The position numbers were made by a program, and so were the translations under genes. A model generated the notes under the pieces. It searched no databases. It was not told where the DNA came from and worked only from the letters and a program-made list of their open reading frames with translations. Of a stretch of DNA of 64,000 nt, positions 42,994 to 52,265 are shown piece after piece (position 1 is the first letter of the stretch; each line of letters opens with the position of its first letter). Origin of the DNA: Lachnospiraceae bacterium Marseille-Q4251 (GTDB lineage Bacteria > Bacillota > Clostridia > Lachnospirales > Lachnospiraceae); NCBI GenBank assembly GCA_018223435.1, contig JAGTTO010000001.1, forward strand, positions 1,612,001 through 1,676,000, in the 5' to 3' direction.

Positions 42994-43620
42994 TCATTCG
43001 GAGATCACTGTCCGGTGATCCACTACCTTTACTTTTCCGTTTGCAATCAGATCAATGGCCTTCGGCATGATGACCCACTCAGCCTCCTCCATGACACGGC
43101 GCTGGAGAACCTCCGGCGTATCGCCGTCCTTGATTTCCACAGCCTTCTGGAGAATGATCGGGCCGGTATCCGTACCGTCGTCCACGAAATGTACCGTGGC
43201 TCCCGTTACCTTCACGCCGCGCTCAAGAGCCGCCTCATGAACCTTGAGTCCATAATAGCCGGTTCCGCAGAAGGAAGGGATCAGGGACGGATGAATGTTG
43301 ATGATCCGGTTTGGATAGGCATCCACCATGATCTTCGGGATGACCACAAGGCAGCCGGCCAGCACCACAAGATCCACCTGATAGGACTGGATTTTCTCAA
43401 GGAGAGCCCGGTTGAAGGCCTCCCGGGTCTCATAATCCTTCGGGGACACCACAGCCGCGTCGATACCGTTCTGCTTCGCCCTCTCAAGAGCGTAAGCAGA
43501 GCGGTTATTGCTGATTACAACGGCGATCTCAGCGTTGGTCACGGTTCCGTTTCCAATGCTGTCAATGATCGCCTGGAGATTGGTCCCGCCGCCGGAGACC
43601 AGGACTGCCATTCTCAGCAT
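42994..43620 (-). CDS. purN: Phosphoribosylglycinamide formyltransferase
   Basis: Uses 10-formyltetrahydrofolate to formylate GAR. 208 residues with [16 protein letters not shown] at the N-terminus and the catalytic block [19 protein letters not shown], then [15 protein letters not shown] with the catalytic Asp. Overlaps the purM stop by 7 bp. Normal length. Confidence 0.97.
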   Translation of the reverse strand: MLRMAVLVSGGGTNLQAIIDSIGNGTVTNAEIAVVISNNRSAYALERAKQNGIDAAVVSPKDYETREAFNRALLEKIQSYQVDLVVLAGCLVVIPKIMVDAYPNRIINIHPSLIPSFCGTGYYGLKVHEAALERGVKVTGATVHFVDDGTDTGPIILQKAVEIKDGDTPEVLQRRVMEEAEWVIMPKAIDLIANGKVKVVDHRTVISE

Positions 43621-44639
43621 ACGGTTACTCCTTTTTCTCCTGCCTCGATGTGACCGATGACATAGGGAGTCTCGCCTGCTGCTTTCACAGCCTCCAGAAC
43701 GGTATCTACATCCTTCGGATCGATGGCAAGCACCAGACCAATACCCATGTTGAAGGTATTGTACATCATATGCTCCTCGATATCTCCCTCTTTCTGGAGC
43801 ATGCGGAAGATGGCCGGAACTTCATAGCTGCTCTTCTCGATGACAGCGTGAGCGCCCTCCGGAAGCATACGCGGAACGTTCTCGTAGAAACCGCCGCCGG
43901 TGATGTGGCTGCAGCCTTTTACGGTAACGCCTGCCTTTTTGATGCTCTTCATGGTCTTTACATAGATTTTGGTCGGAGCCAGAAGGGCCTCGCCAAGGGT
44001 TTTTCCAAGCTCTTCATGGTAGGTATCCAGAGTCTCTTTGTCCATCTTGAAGACGCTGCGGACCAGAGAAAAGCCGTTGCTGTGAACGCCGCTGGATGCG
44101 ATTCCGACAAGGGTATCGCCTGCTTTGATGTTTGCTCCGGTGATGAGATCCTTCTGATCTACCACGCCAACTGCGAAGCCGGCCAGATCATACTCATCTT
44201 CCGGATAAAAGCCCGGCATCTCGGCAGTCTCGCCGCCGATCAGAGCTGCGTCGGACTGGATGCAGCCGTCAGCCACACCTTTTACGATGGAAGCGATTTT
44301 CTCCGGATAGTTTTTGCCGCAGGCAATGTAGTCCAGGAAAAACAGCGGCTCGCCGCCTGCACAGGCAATGTCGTTCACGCACATAGCCACACAGTCGATA
44401 CCGACGGTGTCGTGTTTGTCCATGATAAATGCCAGTTTCAGTTTGGTACCCACACCGTCGGTTCCGGATACCAGCGTCGGATGCTCCATGCCTTTGAACT
44501 TGTCCATGGAAAATGCACCTGAGAATCCACCGATCCCGCCAAGCACTTCCTCGCGCATGGTTTTCTTTACATGCTCTTTCATAAGCTCTACTGATTTATA
44601 GCCAGCCTCGATATCTACGCCTGCCTTCTTGTAATCCAT
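43614..44639 (-). CDS. purM: Phosphoribosylformylglycinamidine cyclo-ligase
   Basis: Closes the imidazole ring of AIR using ATP. 341 residues; typical segments are [49 protein letters not shown] and [12 protein letters not shown]. It sits 55 bp after purE and overlaps purN by 7 bp. Normal length, intact. Confidence 0.97.
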   Translation of the reverse strand: MDYKKAGVDIEAGYKSVELMKEHVKKTMREEVLGGIGGFSGAFSMDKFKGMEHPTLVSGTDGVGTKLKLAFIMDKHDTVGIDCVAMCVNDIACAGGEPLFFLDYIACGKNYPEKIASIVKGVADGCIQSDAALIGGETAEMPGFYPEDEYDLAGFAVGVVDQKDLITGANIKAGDTLVGIASSGVHSNGFSLVRSVFKMDKETLDTYHEELGKTLGEALLAPTKIYVKTMKSIKKAGVTVKGCSHITGGGFYENVPRMLPEGAHAVIEKSSYEVPAIFRMLQKEGDIEEHMMYNTFNMGIGLVLAIDPKDVDTVLEAVKAAGETPYVIGHIEAGEKGVTVC

Positions 44640-44694
44640 TTGTAAAGTCCTCCTTATTTATCTGATCTCGTGTTTCTCTTAACGCCTTTTCGCA

Positions 44695-45204
44695 TTATTT
44701 GTTCATGTATTCCTTATATCCGACCTTGTCAAGCTTCTCGGCTTTGGCCACTACCTGCTCTTTCATCTCCTGGGAGTATGCTTTCAGTCTCTCAAGAAGC
44801 GCCTCATCAGAGGTAGCAAGGATCTTGGCTGCCAGGATACCTGCGTTGGCTCCGCCGTTAATGGCTACCGTCGCCACCGGAATGCCTGTGGGCATCTGAA
44901 CGATGGAGTAAAGGGAGTCTCTTCCTCCCAGAGAGGTGGTGTGCATGGGAATACCGATGACCGGCATCGGGAAAATTGCCGCGCACATTCCCGGCAGATG
45001 AGCCGCCATACCGGCTCCCGCGATGATCACCTTGAAGCCTTTGCTCTCAGCGGATTTCGCATACGCAAAAAACTCATCCGGTTCTCTGTGTGCAGAAATA
45101 ATAGTCATCTCATAATCGATTCCCAGTTTTTCCAGGATATCCGCAGCTTTCGCCATAACCGGCATATCCGAATCACTGCCCATTACAATACCGACTTTTG
45201 CCAT
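44695..45204 (-). CDS. purE: N5-carboxyaminoimidazole ribonucleotide mutase
   Basis: 169 residues. Class I/II PurE fold with GSDSDMPVM, the SAHREPDEF loop and GAGMAAHLPGMCAA. No purK lies beside it, so it may be the class II (direct AIR carboxylase) type or purK is elsewhere. First gene of the purE-M-N-D operon. Confidence 0.97.
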   Translation of the reverse strand: MAKVGIVMGSDSDMPVMAKAADILEKLGIDYEMTIISAHREPDEFFAYAKSAESKGFKVIIAGAGMAAHLPGMCAAIFPMPVIGIPMHTTSLGGRDSLYSIVQMPTGIPVATVAINGGANAGILAAKILATSDEALLERLKAYSQEMKEQVVAKAEKLDKVGYKEYMNK

Positions 45205-45257
45205 GATTCATAATCTCCTTTAAGTATGTATATTATTTTTTCAGTTCCTATCCTGTT

Positions 45258-45286
45258 ATTTTACTAACTCTTACTGGCATTGTCAA
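45258..45286 (-). promoter_or_regulatory. Promoter of the purE-M-N-D operon
   Basis: TTGACA (complement 45281-45286) and TAAAAT (complement 45258-45263), 17-bp spacer. The leader is about 50 nt and has no room for a purine riboswitch. Confidence 0.85.
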
Positions 45287-45314
45287 CTGATCTTCCCTAA
45301 CGCTTTTCATAAAA

Positions 45315-45445
45315 GTTCAGAGCCACCTCCAAAATGCTACGCATTTCGTCGGTTTGGCGTATCCGCCAAATAGGCTTCAAGACAAAAGTGCTCATTCATG
45401 CAAGCATGATTCGCATTTTGCATTGAAACCTGCTTGGCTCTGAAC
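45315..45445. repeat. 131-bp imperfect hairpin element, copy 2
   Basis: Outer arms GTTCAGAGCCA/TGGCTCTGAAC and apex AAAAGTGCTCATTC-ATGCAAGCATGA identical to the copy at 36710. Inside the left arm is a small hairpin TTTGGCG..CGCCAAA. It lies between the pur promoter and the mgtE terminator. Confidence 0.75.
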
Positions 45446-45452
45446 AATAAAA

Positions 45453-45500
45453 AAATCCCACGAACTTTATGAAAGCATTTTCACAAAATCCGCGGGAAAT
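45453..45500 (-). terminator. Terminator of mgtE
   Basis: Minus-strand TCCCGCG paired with CGTGGGA around an inner GAAAATGCTTTC stem, then TTTTTTTATT. Confidence 0.75.
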
Positions 45501-45516
45501 CTTCCTATATAAATAG

Positions 45517-46914
45517 TTATCCGGCCAGATGCAGGACACCCACAAGCAGGAGGCCGCAGAGACCATAGTAGGAAATAACTGCCACCAGGTCGTTGATGGT
45601 GGTGATCAGGGGACCGGAAGCTACAGCCGGGTCCACATGAATCTTCTTGAAAAACAGAGGGATGCAGGTTCCCACCGCCCCGGAAATGACCATGGCCAGC
45701 ACCAGGGAAAGGCCGATACAGCCGGACACCGCGTAAGCAAAACCGAAGGTCTTGCCCTTGAAAAGCGCGATGTAAAGACCGATGATCAGGAAGGAAAGGA
45801 CTCCCAAAATCACACCGTTGGAGAAACCGATCCGCATTTCCTTCCATACCAGCTCCAGCTTCTGTTTGCCGGTGAGGGACTCATCCATCAGGACACGGAT
45901 GGTAACAGCCAGGGACTGGGTACCCACATTACCTGCCATGTCAAGGATCAGAGACTGGAAGCACATGATGATGGTCAGCTGGCTGACCACCTGCTCAAAT
46001 ACGCCCACGACGGAGGATACCACCATGCCAAGGCCCAGCAGTATCAGAAGCCAGGGGAGACGTTTCTTGATGCTCTCCTTTAAGGGCTCCTTCAAATCCT
46101 CCTCTGCGGTCAGACCTGCGAACTTCGCGTAGTCCTCTCCCATCTCGTCATCGACCAGCTCTACAATGCTCTGAGAGGTGATGACACCCAGAAGCTTGTT
46201 GTCGTTGTCGAGCACTGGAATGGAGTTCTCGGAATAATCCTTCAGTTTTTCGATACAGTCATCGATCTGCTCCTGGCCGTAAACGTACGGGTAGGAGGTC
46301 ACGATCTGATCTTCCAGAGGGGATTCCTGCCGGGCGATGATGAGATCCTTCAGATCGATGGCTCCATAGAAAGTACCATCCTCTGTCACCACAAAGATTG
46401 TGGAGATGTTGTCATTTTTTGCCGCCTGATCGATGAGGCCGCTCATGGCCTGTTTTACCGTGAGGTTCTCACGGATCACGATGCAGTTGGTTGTCATGCG
46501 GCTACCGATCTCCTCGTCATCGAAGGAAGCGATGACTGCCATATCTTTTCTGGCTTCCGCATCCATGAGATCGATGAGAACCGGCCGTTTTTCTTTGGAG
46601 GTCATCCGCAGAACGTCCACGACTGCATCTGTCTCCATACCGGAAAGGATAGCTGCCGCTTTCTTGATATCCATCTCATCGAGGTAGGCAGCTGCCTGTT
46701 TTTCATCAATGTGTTCAAAAATATCGGAAAGCATCCCAATGTCGAGAATGCGGTACACTTTCCGTCTTTCCGTGATCGTCAGCTCCGGAAACACCTCTGC
46801 CAGATCGTTCTCATGATAATCTTCCAGTTTATCACGCATGATCCCCGGTGAGGCGTTGCTTCTGACAATGTCAAGGATTTCTGATTTGTAATCTTCCTGT
46901 ACGTTGTTTTCCAT
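45517..46914 (-). CDS. mgtE: Magnesium transporter MgtE
   Basis: 465 residues: N-terminal superhelical domain, two CBS domains (about 140-265) that sense Mg2+, and a C-terminal channel domain of five helices with LILDMAGNVGTQSLAVTIR and the pore-lining Asp-rich end. The start has GGAGGGCG upstream. No M-box riboswitch fits in the 36 bp before the palindromic element at 46955. Expression may therefore be set by the element itself or by protein-level gating. Confidence 0.95.
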   Translation of the reverse strand: MENNVQEDYKSEILDIVRSNASPGIMRDKLEDYHENDLAEVFPELTITERRKVYRILDIGMLSDIFEHIDEKQAAAYLDEMDIKKAAAILSGMETDAVVDVLRMTSKEKRPVLIDLMDAEARKDMAVIASFDDEEIGSRMTTNCIVIRENLTVKQAMSGLIDQAAKNDNISTIFVVTEDGTFYGAIDLKDLIIARQESPLEDQIVTSYPYVYGQEQIDDCIEKLKDYSENSIPVLDNDNKLLGVITSQSIVELVDDEMGEDYAKFAGLTAEEDLKEPLKESIKKRLPWLLILLGLGMVVSSVVGVFEQVVSQLTIIMCFQSLILDMAGNVGTQSLAVTIRVLMDESLTGKQKLELVWKEMRIGFSNGVILGVLSFLIIGLYIALFKGKTFGFAYAVSGCIGLSLVLAMVISGAVGTCIPLFFKKIHVDPAVASGPLITTINDLVAVISYYGLCGLLLVGVLHLAG

Positions 46915-46954
46915 TTCGCCCTCCTGTTTTGTCTACTTACTTTACATGATGTTG

Positions 46955-47142
46955 GGGTCAAAAGGTCTTTTGCCCCCAACTGATGCCTACGAATTGCTCC
47001 GCTGCAAAGCAGCTCCCGCAATTCTACAAACATTCGAAATTCGCTGATTTACTGCGTAAATCGCTACTTTCTCATGTTTGGCGGGTCTCAAGTTCAAAAG
47101 CCTTATCATGCAAGCATGAACGGCTTTTTGACCTTTTGACCC
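46955..47142. repeat. 188-bp long hairpin element in front of mgtE
   Basis: Outer arms GGGTCAAAAGGTC/GACCTTTTGACCC are perfect. Inside are the short repeat also found at 35212 (46981-47027), a GATTTA.CTGC.TAAATC hairpin, and an apex AAAGCCTTATCATGCAAGCATGAACGG that shares CATGCAAGCATGA with the two 130-bp elements. It begins 41 bp upstream of the mgtE start codon. Confidence 0.75.
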
Positions 47143-47494
47143 TGGCATCTTTACATTTGCCCACGCAAAAAAGATGCTGCTGTCGAAAAAACACTTTCGA
47201 CCATGACATCAAAAGAAATGAAGAACGATTCGTCCTTCACAAACAGTTGCAGTTATAGCGATGTTCAGGCTTGGAATTTGAAAACAGAACAGGAAATATC
47301 AGAGTGAACAGAACAGACTGCCGCTCATTTCCCGTTCCATATTTCTACTTCGCCCATGACTGTCGCAACCGTCCATTCTGTTCACCTGCCTTTATCTTTG
47401 AAATGTTGGAAAAAAGACGAGCCGGGAGTTTCCCGACTCCTTTGCTATTATATTACCTTTCCCCGGAAATTGCAACATATTCCAAATACTGTTC
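47143..47494. other. Intergenic stretch with no gene
   Basis: No supported frame or RNA. The one visible structure is TGAACAGAA (about 47304) with its inverse TTCTGTTCA (about 47386). Confidence 0.6.
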
Positions 47495-47523
47495 TTGCAA
47501 TTATCAGCCCCAATCTGTATAAT
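47495..47523 (+). promoter_or_regulatory. Promoter of degV
   Basis: TTGCAA and TATAAT with a 17-bp spacer, facing right. The leader to the ATG at 47749 is about 220 nt and includes the hairpin at 47611-47691. Confidence 0.8.
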
Positions 47524-47610
47524 ATTGGAGTAACAGAGCAGAGAATCTCCGAATTGAATAGTCAAACTACACAAGCTTGCTCGTGGTAGGCTGATGATTC
47601 AATTTGGGAT

Positions 47611-47691
47611 GGGCGGAACGCCCATAAGCCGCAGACAAGAGCTGCAACAGCAACGGATAATGCATGCAACGCATGCATGGGTCTGTGGCTT
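47611..47691 (+). repeat. Leader hairpin of degV
   Basis: GGGCG/CGCCC stem, then AAGCCGCAGAC paired with GTCTGTGGCTT around an inner ATGCATGC/GCATGCAT hairpin. It is in the transcribed leader and has no T tract. A regulatory or mRNA-stability role is possible. Confidence 0.6.
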
Positions 47692-47748
47692 GCTGATCTC
47701 GTACTTGCTGATTTCACACCAGAAGACACCAACTAAAGGAGAATATAT

Positions 47749-48603
47749 ATGAGCGTAGCAGTCATGACTGACACAAACAGCGGACTTACCCCGGCGCAGG
47801 CGAAGGAACTTGGCGTTTATCTTCTGCCCATGCCCATCCTCATCGACGGAAATGCTTACTATGAGCATCAGTCCATCACCCCGAAGGAATTTTATGAGAA
47901 AATGCGGGCCAAGGCAGATATCAGCACCACCCAGCCCTCCCCGGCTGACCTGATGGATCTCTGGGAGGAGATCTTAAAGACCCACGACGAGGTCGTACAC
48001 ATCCCCATGTCCAGCGGTCTTTCCGGAAGCCATGAGACTGCTGCCGGTTTCGCCAGAGAATTTAACGGCCGTGTCCATGTGGTGGACAACCACCGGATCT
48101 CCGTTACCATGCGCCAGTCCGTTCTGGAAGCTCTCCAGATGACGAAAGACGGAAAAACAGGAGCTGAGATTAAAGCTTACCTGGAAAAAGACGGCCTGGA
48201 ATCCAGCATCTACATCGCTGTCAATACCCTGGAATACCTGAAAAAAGGCGGCCGTGTCACCGCTGCCGGCGCTGCCATCGGCACCGTCCTCAACATCAAA
48301 CCGGTCCTCCAGATCCAGGGTGGAAAGCTGGATGCCTACAAAAAAGTCCGCGGCATGAAAGCCGCCATCAAGGCCATCATCGACGGCCTGAAGGAAGATG
48401 AAACCGTCCGCTTCAAAGGCCAGAAGCTTCTGATCCGCGCCGCTTACTCCGGAGACGACTCCGTGGGCGAGATGTGGCAGGCAGAACTCCAGAAAGCCTT
48501 CCCGGATTACAAGATTGAGAAAGATCCCCTTCCCTTAAGCATCGCCTGCCACACAGGCGCCGATGCCCTGGGTGTCGGTATCATGAAGGATATCATCCGG
48601 TAA
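47749..48603 (+). CDS. DegV family fatty-acid-binding protein
   Basis: 284 residues, DegV/FakB fold that holds a fatty acid for phosphorylation by FakA. Recognisable are VMTDTNSGLTPAQAKELGVYLLPMP, the lipid-head contacts in STTQPSPADL and PMSSGLSGSHETA, and the C-terminal ISIACHTGADALGVGIMKD. GGAG precedes the ATG. It stands alone with its own promoter and terminator; no FakA is in the window. Confidence 0.95.
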   Translation: MSVAVMTDTNSGLTPAQAKELGVYLLPMPILIDGNAYYEHQSITPKEFYEKMRAKADISTTQPSPADLMDLWEEILKTHDEVVHIPMSSGLSGSHETAAGFAREFNGRVHVVDNHRISVTMRQSVLEALQMTKDGKTGAEIKAYLEKDGLESSIYIAVNTLEYLKKGGRVTAAGAAIGTVLNIKPVLQIQGGKLDAYKKVRGMKAAIKAIIDGLKEDETVRFKGQKLLIRAAYSGDDSVGEMWQAELQKAFPDYKIEKDPLPLSIACHTGADALGVGIMKDIIR

Positions 48604-48622
48604 ATTATTTTTCCGAAAAAAC

Positions 48623-48672
48623 AAACGCCGTGAAAGACAGTTTCGTTTCTGTCTTTCACGGCGTTTCTTCTT
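48623..48672 (+). terminator. Bidirectional terminator after degV
   Basis: AAACGCCGTGAAAGACAG, loop TTTCGTTT, then its complement and TTTCTTCTTATT. It also serves the convergent aminopeptidase gene. Confidence 0.88.
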
Positions 48673-48687
48673 ATTATAAATATCCCT

Positions 48688-50739
48688 TTATTCGTCCAGT
48701 GGCTCGTTGAGCTCTTCCGTTACCGGCAGGACGAAGCGGCCATTCTCGATAATGGAGATTTCGCTTCCGTCAGCCTTAATGACACGGACAGCTCCCAGTT
48801 CCTTATAGGGCACGGTAATGTCGGTGTGACAGCCGAAGTAAGCTTTAGATACATCTTCTTTTCGGAGAATGGAAACCTCGTTGTCCCGGGCGATGATCTC
48901 CTTGCCGTCCGGATTGTAAACCGGACAGTCCTCGCCCCAGCTGTAGCAGGTATCGCCCACAGCGAAATGCGGTCCCATCTTTTCCGCAATCAGCACCGGC
49001 AGCTGATCGCCGATGCCATACTTCTCAGACACAGCGTAGGCCGTGGTGTTTGTGCCAATCGCAAACTCACCGATGGGAAGGCTCTCGTGGCGGTTCATGA
49101 TCGTCTCTTTCAGATACTCGAGGTTCTTCTCCTCAGAGTCAAAGTTGGAACAGTGATACTCTGTCACCATACCATCCCGGAATACCACCCGGAGATCCTT
49201 ATAGTAAAAGCCGGCCAGGAAGGTCTCGGTCACTTCCAGCACACCATTGGTTCCCGCAAGCTTCGGTGAAGTGAAGACCTCTCCCACGGGAATGTTACAA
49301 TCCGCCACGCAGTTTTCAAAGATCGTCTCCTTTGCAGGATCCTTAAGCTCATGGAGAGCCACGGTGATATCCGTATGGTTCGCTCCTCTTCCCAGCACAT
49401 GAACCTTCACGCCCTGATCCAGGGTGTCGATAATGGTCTGCTGAATCGTCTGATATTTCTTATAATCCAGCGTGTTGATCCGGATAATCTCGCGGAAGAT
49501 CTCCGGGAACTTCTCTCCTACCTCCGGTGTCGGAAAGCAGAGCACGGTAAAGCCGGTCTCCTCACCGTTGATGTAGCGGTTCCGAAGCTGGGCCAGATCA
49601 TTCTGATATTCCAGCGCAAGCTTCTGCTGCCGCTCGGAGAGATGGCAGGCGCTCTCTTTGTCCACCGGAGCAAAAGGCTTACCGCCGAAGACCTCCTGGC
49701 AGGCCGGACCTGCAAACACAGCCGCCAGCTCTTTGTTCTTCTCATAGGCCGTCCGCATGACGCCCAGTCTTCTCTCGTTATAATTTCCATCCAGGAAAAG
49801 GGCCTCGTCCGCCCGGTGGTCATAGGCAAACTGCTTGTTGGGGATGCCGCCGCAGTAACCGACCGGACGCACGCCCGGGGCTGCCCGGTAGATCACAGGC
49901 TCCAGTCCCATGGCCCGGAAATTTTCCACCGCTTTTCGGATCATCCGCTCGAAACCAATGACAAAACGCACATTGACGGTCTTCTTTTTGGAGAGGTCTT
50001 TCCGGCTCTGTACAAAATACAGGCGCAGGCCTTCGCTGTATACATCTGCCATGCGCTGAACAGTCTCCTCCGACAGCTGGTTGATGTATTCCGCCATCTT
50101 CAGCTCATTATCGGAAATATACTCGCCATATTTATAGAGATAAGAGAGGTCGGAAAGATCTGCTTCCATCAGGATCTTCTTGGCAAAATCGTGATCCGGA
50201 TTAAGCTGATCCTCCAGCCGCTCCGTCAGGAAAAGCTCACTGTAATCGCTCTTGAACCAATAAAGGATCTGCTGAATCTCCCGGTAGGAGGGAAGCTCTT
50301 CGCCCTCAAAGGCATTGTATACTTCAATGAAAAGCTCTGCCAGAACCACGATCTCCTCCAGCCGCTGCTCAAAGGCGCTGACGATCATCGTCCGAAGTTC
50401 TGTATACAAAAAACACAGGAGTCTGCTGTGGGTCTCACCCAGCTGCTCCAGGGCGTAATCCGGGTTTGCATAGCTTTTCTCATAATGTTCCGGAAGAATA
50501 TCCTGATAGAGACTCCAGTTCAGAGTCTGCCACTCTTCCAGTGTATACTTTTCTGTGTGACCGTTTTTTATTTCGCCGTAGAGACCTTCCATAGTCAGGA
50601 TAAAACCGGCGGTTCTTCTGAAATAAGGCTGATAGGCTTCCGGCACCGTAGCCTCCCCGGCGATCTCACCGATCCGCTCCATGGCCAGAGCGAAACGCTC
50701 CCGGAGCACGCCGTTTTCTTCGTTATTTTTCGTTTCCAT
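48688..50739 (-). CDS. M29-type aminopeptidase with long N-terminal extension
   Basis: 683 residues. The C-terminal 350 match the M29 metallo-aminopeptidase family: HVLGRGANHTDITV, NIPVGEVFTSPKLAGTNG, EFAIGTNTTAYAV, EKMGPHFAVGDTCYSWGED with metal-binding Glu and His. The first 270 residues are helical and not typical of the short M29 enzymes, which are near 410 residues long. The HD gene before it ends only 3 bp upstream, so they are cotranscribed. Peptide substrate unknown; cytoplasmic. Confidence 0.88.
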   Translation of the reverse strand: METKNNEENGVLRERFALAMERIGEIAGEATVPEAYQPYFRRTAGFILTMEGLYGEIKNGHTEKYTLEEWQTLNWSLYQDILPEHYEKSYANPDYALEQLGETHSRLLCFLYTELRTMIVSAFEQRLEEIVVLAELFIEVYNAFEGEELPSYREIQQILYWFKSDYSELFLTERLEDQLNPDHDFAKKILMEADLSDLSYLYKYGEYISDNELKMAEYINQLSEETVQRMADVYSEGLRLYFVQSRKDLSKKKTVNVRFVIGFERMIRKAVENFRAMGLEPVIYRAAPGVRPVGYCGGIPNKQFAYDHRADEALFLDGNYNERRLGVMRTAYEKNKELAAVFAGPACQEVFGGKPFAPVDKESACHLSERQQKLALEYQNDLAQLRNRYINGEETGFTVLCFPTPEVGEKFPEIFREIIRINTLDYKKYQTIQQTIIDTLDQGVKVHVLGRGANHTDITVALHELKDPAKETIFENCVADCNIPVGEVFTSPKLAGTNGVLEVTETFLAGFYYKDLRVVFRDGMVTEYHCSNFDSEEKNLEYLKETIMNRHESLPIGEFAIGTNTTAYAVSEKYGIGDQLPVLIAEKMGPHFAVGDTCYSWGEDCPVYNPDGKEIIARDNEVSILRKEDVSKAYFGCHTDITVPYKELGAVRVIKADGSEISIIENGRFVLPVTEELNEPLDE

Positions 50740-50742
50740 GTT

Positions 50743-51336
50743 CTACCTCGTTTTGATATTTCCGTTTTTTACATTTTCATCCAGAATGTTTTTTGTATAC
50801 TCCCAGAGAACCTCGCTGCCTTCATGTACCCGGGCATCGCGTTTCAAGATCTGATCAATGTATACCGTATGACTCGTCCAGGAAACGCCGCCTGCAGCGT
50901 CGTTGAGGATTGCCGGCTGGATCTTGTCCAGTGTGTTGGCAAATTTGGACTCCGGTGTCTCCATGGCCTCGAACTCATCCCAGAGTTCTCTTGCCATTTT
51001 GGCCTGATCCGGAGGAAGAAGGTTGTAGATCCGGTCTGCGGCTTTCAGCTCCCGCTCCTCCTTGCTCTTATTCGCCTCCTCGTCGTAAGCATAGGTATCA
51101 CCCGCATCAATCTCCACCAGATCATGCATGAGTACCATCAGCATCGTGTGAGCCACATCAATTTTCTCATTGGAATACTCTGAGAGAAGGGCACACATCA
51201 CAGCCAGATGCCAGGCGTGCTCCGCATCCGTCTCCTGACGGCTTGCATCGGTGATCAGTGTCTGACGCTTAATATTTTTCTCTTTGTCAATCTCCAGAAT
51301 AAAGTCCATCTGTTTTTTCAGTCGTTTCATATCCAT
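50743..51336 (-). CDS. HD-domain nucleotidase, YfbR/YgK1 type
   Basis: 197 residues from an ATG at 51334-51336 that follows GGAGG. HD motifs: AEHAWHLAVMCALLS, HTMLMVLMHDLVEIDAGDTYAYD and NTLDKIQPAI. This is the pattern of 5'-deoxynucleotidase YfbR and its Firmicute relatives, which dephosphorylate dNMPs with a divalent metal. The frame continues further upstream through a terminator, which argues against a longer protein. Confidence 0.9.
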   Translation of the reverse strand: MDMKRLKKQMDFILEIDKEKNIKRQTLITDASRQETDAEHAWHLAVMCALLSEYSNEKIDVAHTMLMVLMHDLVEIDAGDTYAYDEEANKSKEERELKAADRIYNLLPPDQAKMARELWDEFEAMETPESKFANTLDKIQPAILNDAAGGVSWTSHTVYIDQILKRDARVHEGSEVLWEYTKNILDENVKNGNIKTR

Positions 51337-51435
51337 TTGATTTTCCTCCAAATCTAACTTCCCGTTTAGATCAAGCCACAGACCCGTGCTTCGCACTCTC
51401 GCTGCATTCGCAGCTTCTGCTCTGAACTGCTGTCT

Positions 51436-51473
51436 AAAAAAACGCCGCAGAGCGACAGTTCCGCCCTGCGGTG
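51436..51473 (-). terminator. Terminator of the VanZ/small membrane protein operon
   Basis: Minus-strand CCGCAG...CTGCGG stem followed by CGTTTTTTT. Confidence 0.75.
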
Positions 51474-51485
51474 AGGTGACTACAT

Positions 51486-51803
51486 TTACGATACGCCCAG
51501 CAGGATCACGAAGATCCACAGCACCAGCGCCACACTGCTGACGATGGAACCCGCCTTGGAAAACGTATACAGGATATGTTTTTCACGGAAACTGGTCAGA
51601 CCGCTGACCAGGCCGCAGAGAGCAAAAACGATTCCCGTAACTCCTAAGGATCCGAGGATCGCTCCCCCTTCACCGTAAGACCACCAGGCAAAGTAAGTCA
51701 GCGCGATAAAAATGACCACAGAAATGCTCCCCAGCACCGTGGAGGTGATCCCTTTTCTGGAATGGCGGCGTTCGGAAAATGTATACATTTTTTTCTTAGC
51801 CAT
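51486..51803 (-). CDS. Small three-helix membrane protein of unknown function
   Basis: 105 residues with a basic N-terminus (MAKKKMYTFSERRHSRKG) and three hydrophobic helices separated by short loops. I recognise it as a type common in Lachnospiraceae genomes, without known role. It overlaps the VanZ stop by 8 bp, so translation is coupled. No motif. Confidence 0.82.
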   Translation of the reverse strand: MAKKKMYTFSERRHSRKGITSTVLGSISVVIFIALTYFAWWSYGEGGAILGSLGVTGIVFALCGLVSGLTSFREKHILYTFSKAGSIVSSVALVLWIFVILLGVS

Positions 51804-52254
51804 AAATATGTCTCCTTATCCGGTCGCACAGGGCAAAAAATAAATACCCGAGCACAGCCCCCAGGGTGTTCAGCATCAGATCATCCACATCAAAGGTCCC
51901 CACCCGGGTCACAAGCTGGGTACACTCCACCAGAAGGCTGAAGGAAAAGCCCAGAAGCATCACCCGGAAAAAGCCCCGCATCCTTCGGCTGATCACCGGC
52001 AGGATCGCCCCGAACGGCACAAAGGCCAGAACATTTCCTGCCAGATTGATGAACACTGCTTTAAGCCCCAGAAATTCCCGGTAGTTCCAGAAACGGCGGA
52101 TCTCCAGAAACGGAGTCAGATTGTAGCTGAATTCCCGCTCTGCCGTCCTGCCGTATTTTTCCGAAAAGAAGAGAAAATACGTCAGAACTGCCAGATAGAG
52201 GAAAAACAGAATCACTCCGATCACCCTGATTCTATTTTTTGTTGATTTTTTCAT
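51796..52254 (-). CDS. VanZ family membrane protein
   Basis: 152 residues with four membrane helices and the VanZ-like segments INLAGNVLAFVPFGAILPVI and SLLVECTQLVTRVGTFDVDDLMLNTLGAVLGYL, in two parts. VanZ relatives are linked to teicoplanin tolerance in vancomycin operons, but most genomic copies have no known function. No van genes are nearby. Cotranscribed with the three-helix protein. Confidence 0.92.
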   Translation of the reverse strand: MKKSTKNRIRVIGVILFFLYLAVLTYFLFFSEKYGRTAEREFSYNLTPFLEIRRFWNYREFLGLKAVFINLAGNVLAFVPFGAILPVISRRMRGFFRVMLLGFSFSLLVECTQLVTRVGTFDVDDLMLNTLGAVLGYLFFALCDRIRRHIYG

Positions 52255-52265
52255 AATTTAAAATT

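Noticed and set aside
45205..45257. Purine riboswitch before purE
   Set aside because: The leader after the promoter is about 50 nt with no aptamer-like three-way junction.
46915..46954. M-box magnesium riboswitch before mgtE
   Set aside because: Only about 40 bp lie between the start codon and the palindromic element, and no M-box core was found.
49351..51183. 610-codon open frame on the plus strand
   Set aside because: It is antisense to the M29 aminopeptidase and YfbR-like genes, has no ribosome site, and its composition is that expected from the reverse reading of a codon-biased gene.
51360..51430. Further member of the long-hairpin family before the YfbR-like gene
   Set aside because: Small hairpins (GTGCTTCGCAC, GCTGC/GCAGC) are present, but neither the shared apex nor outer arms are found.
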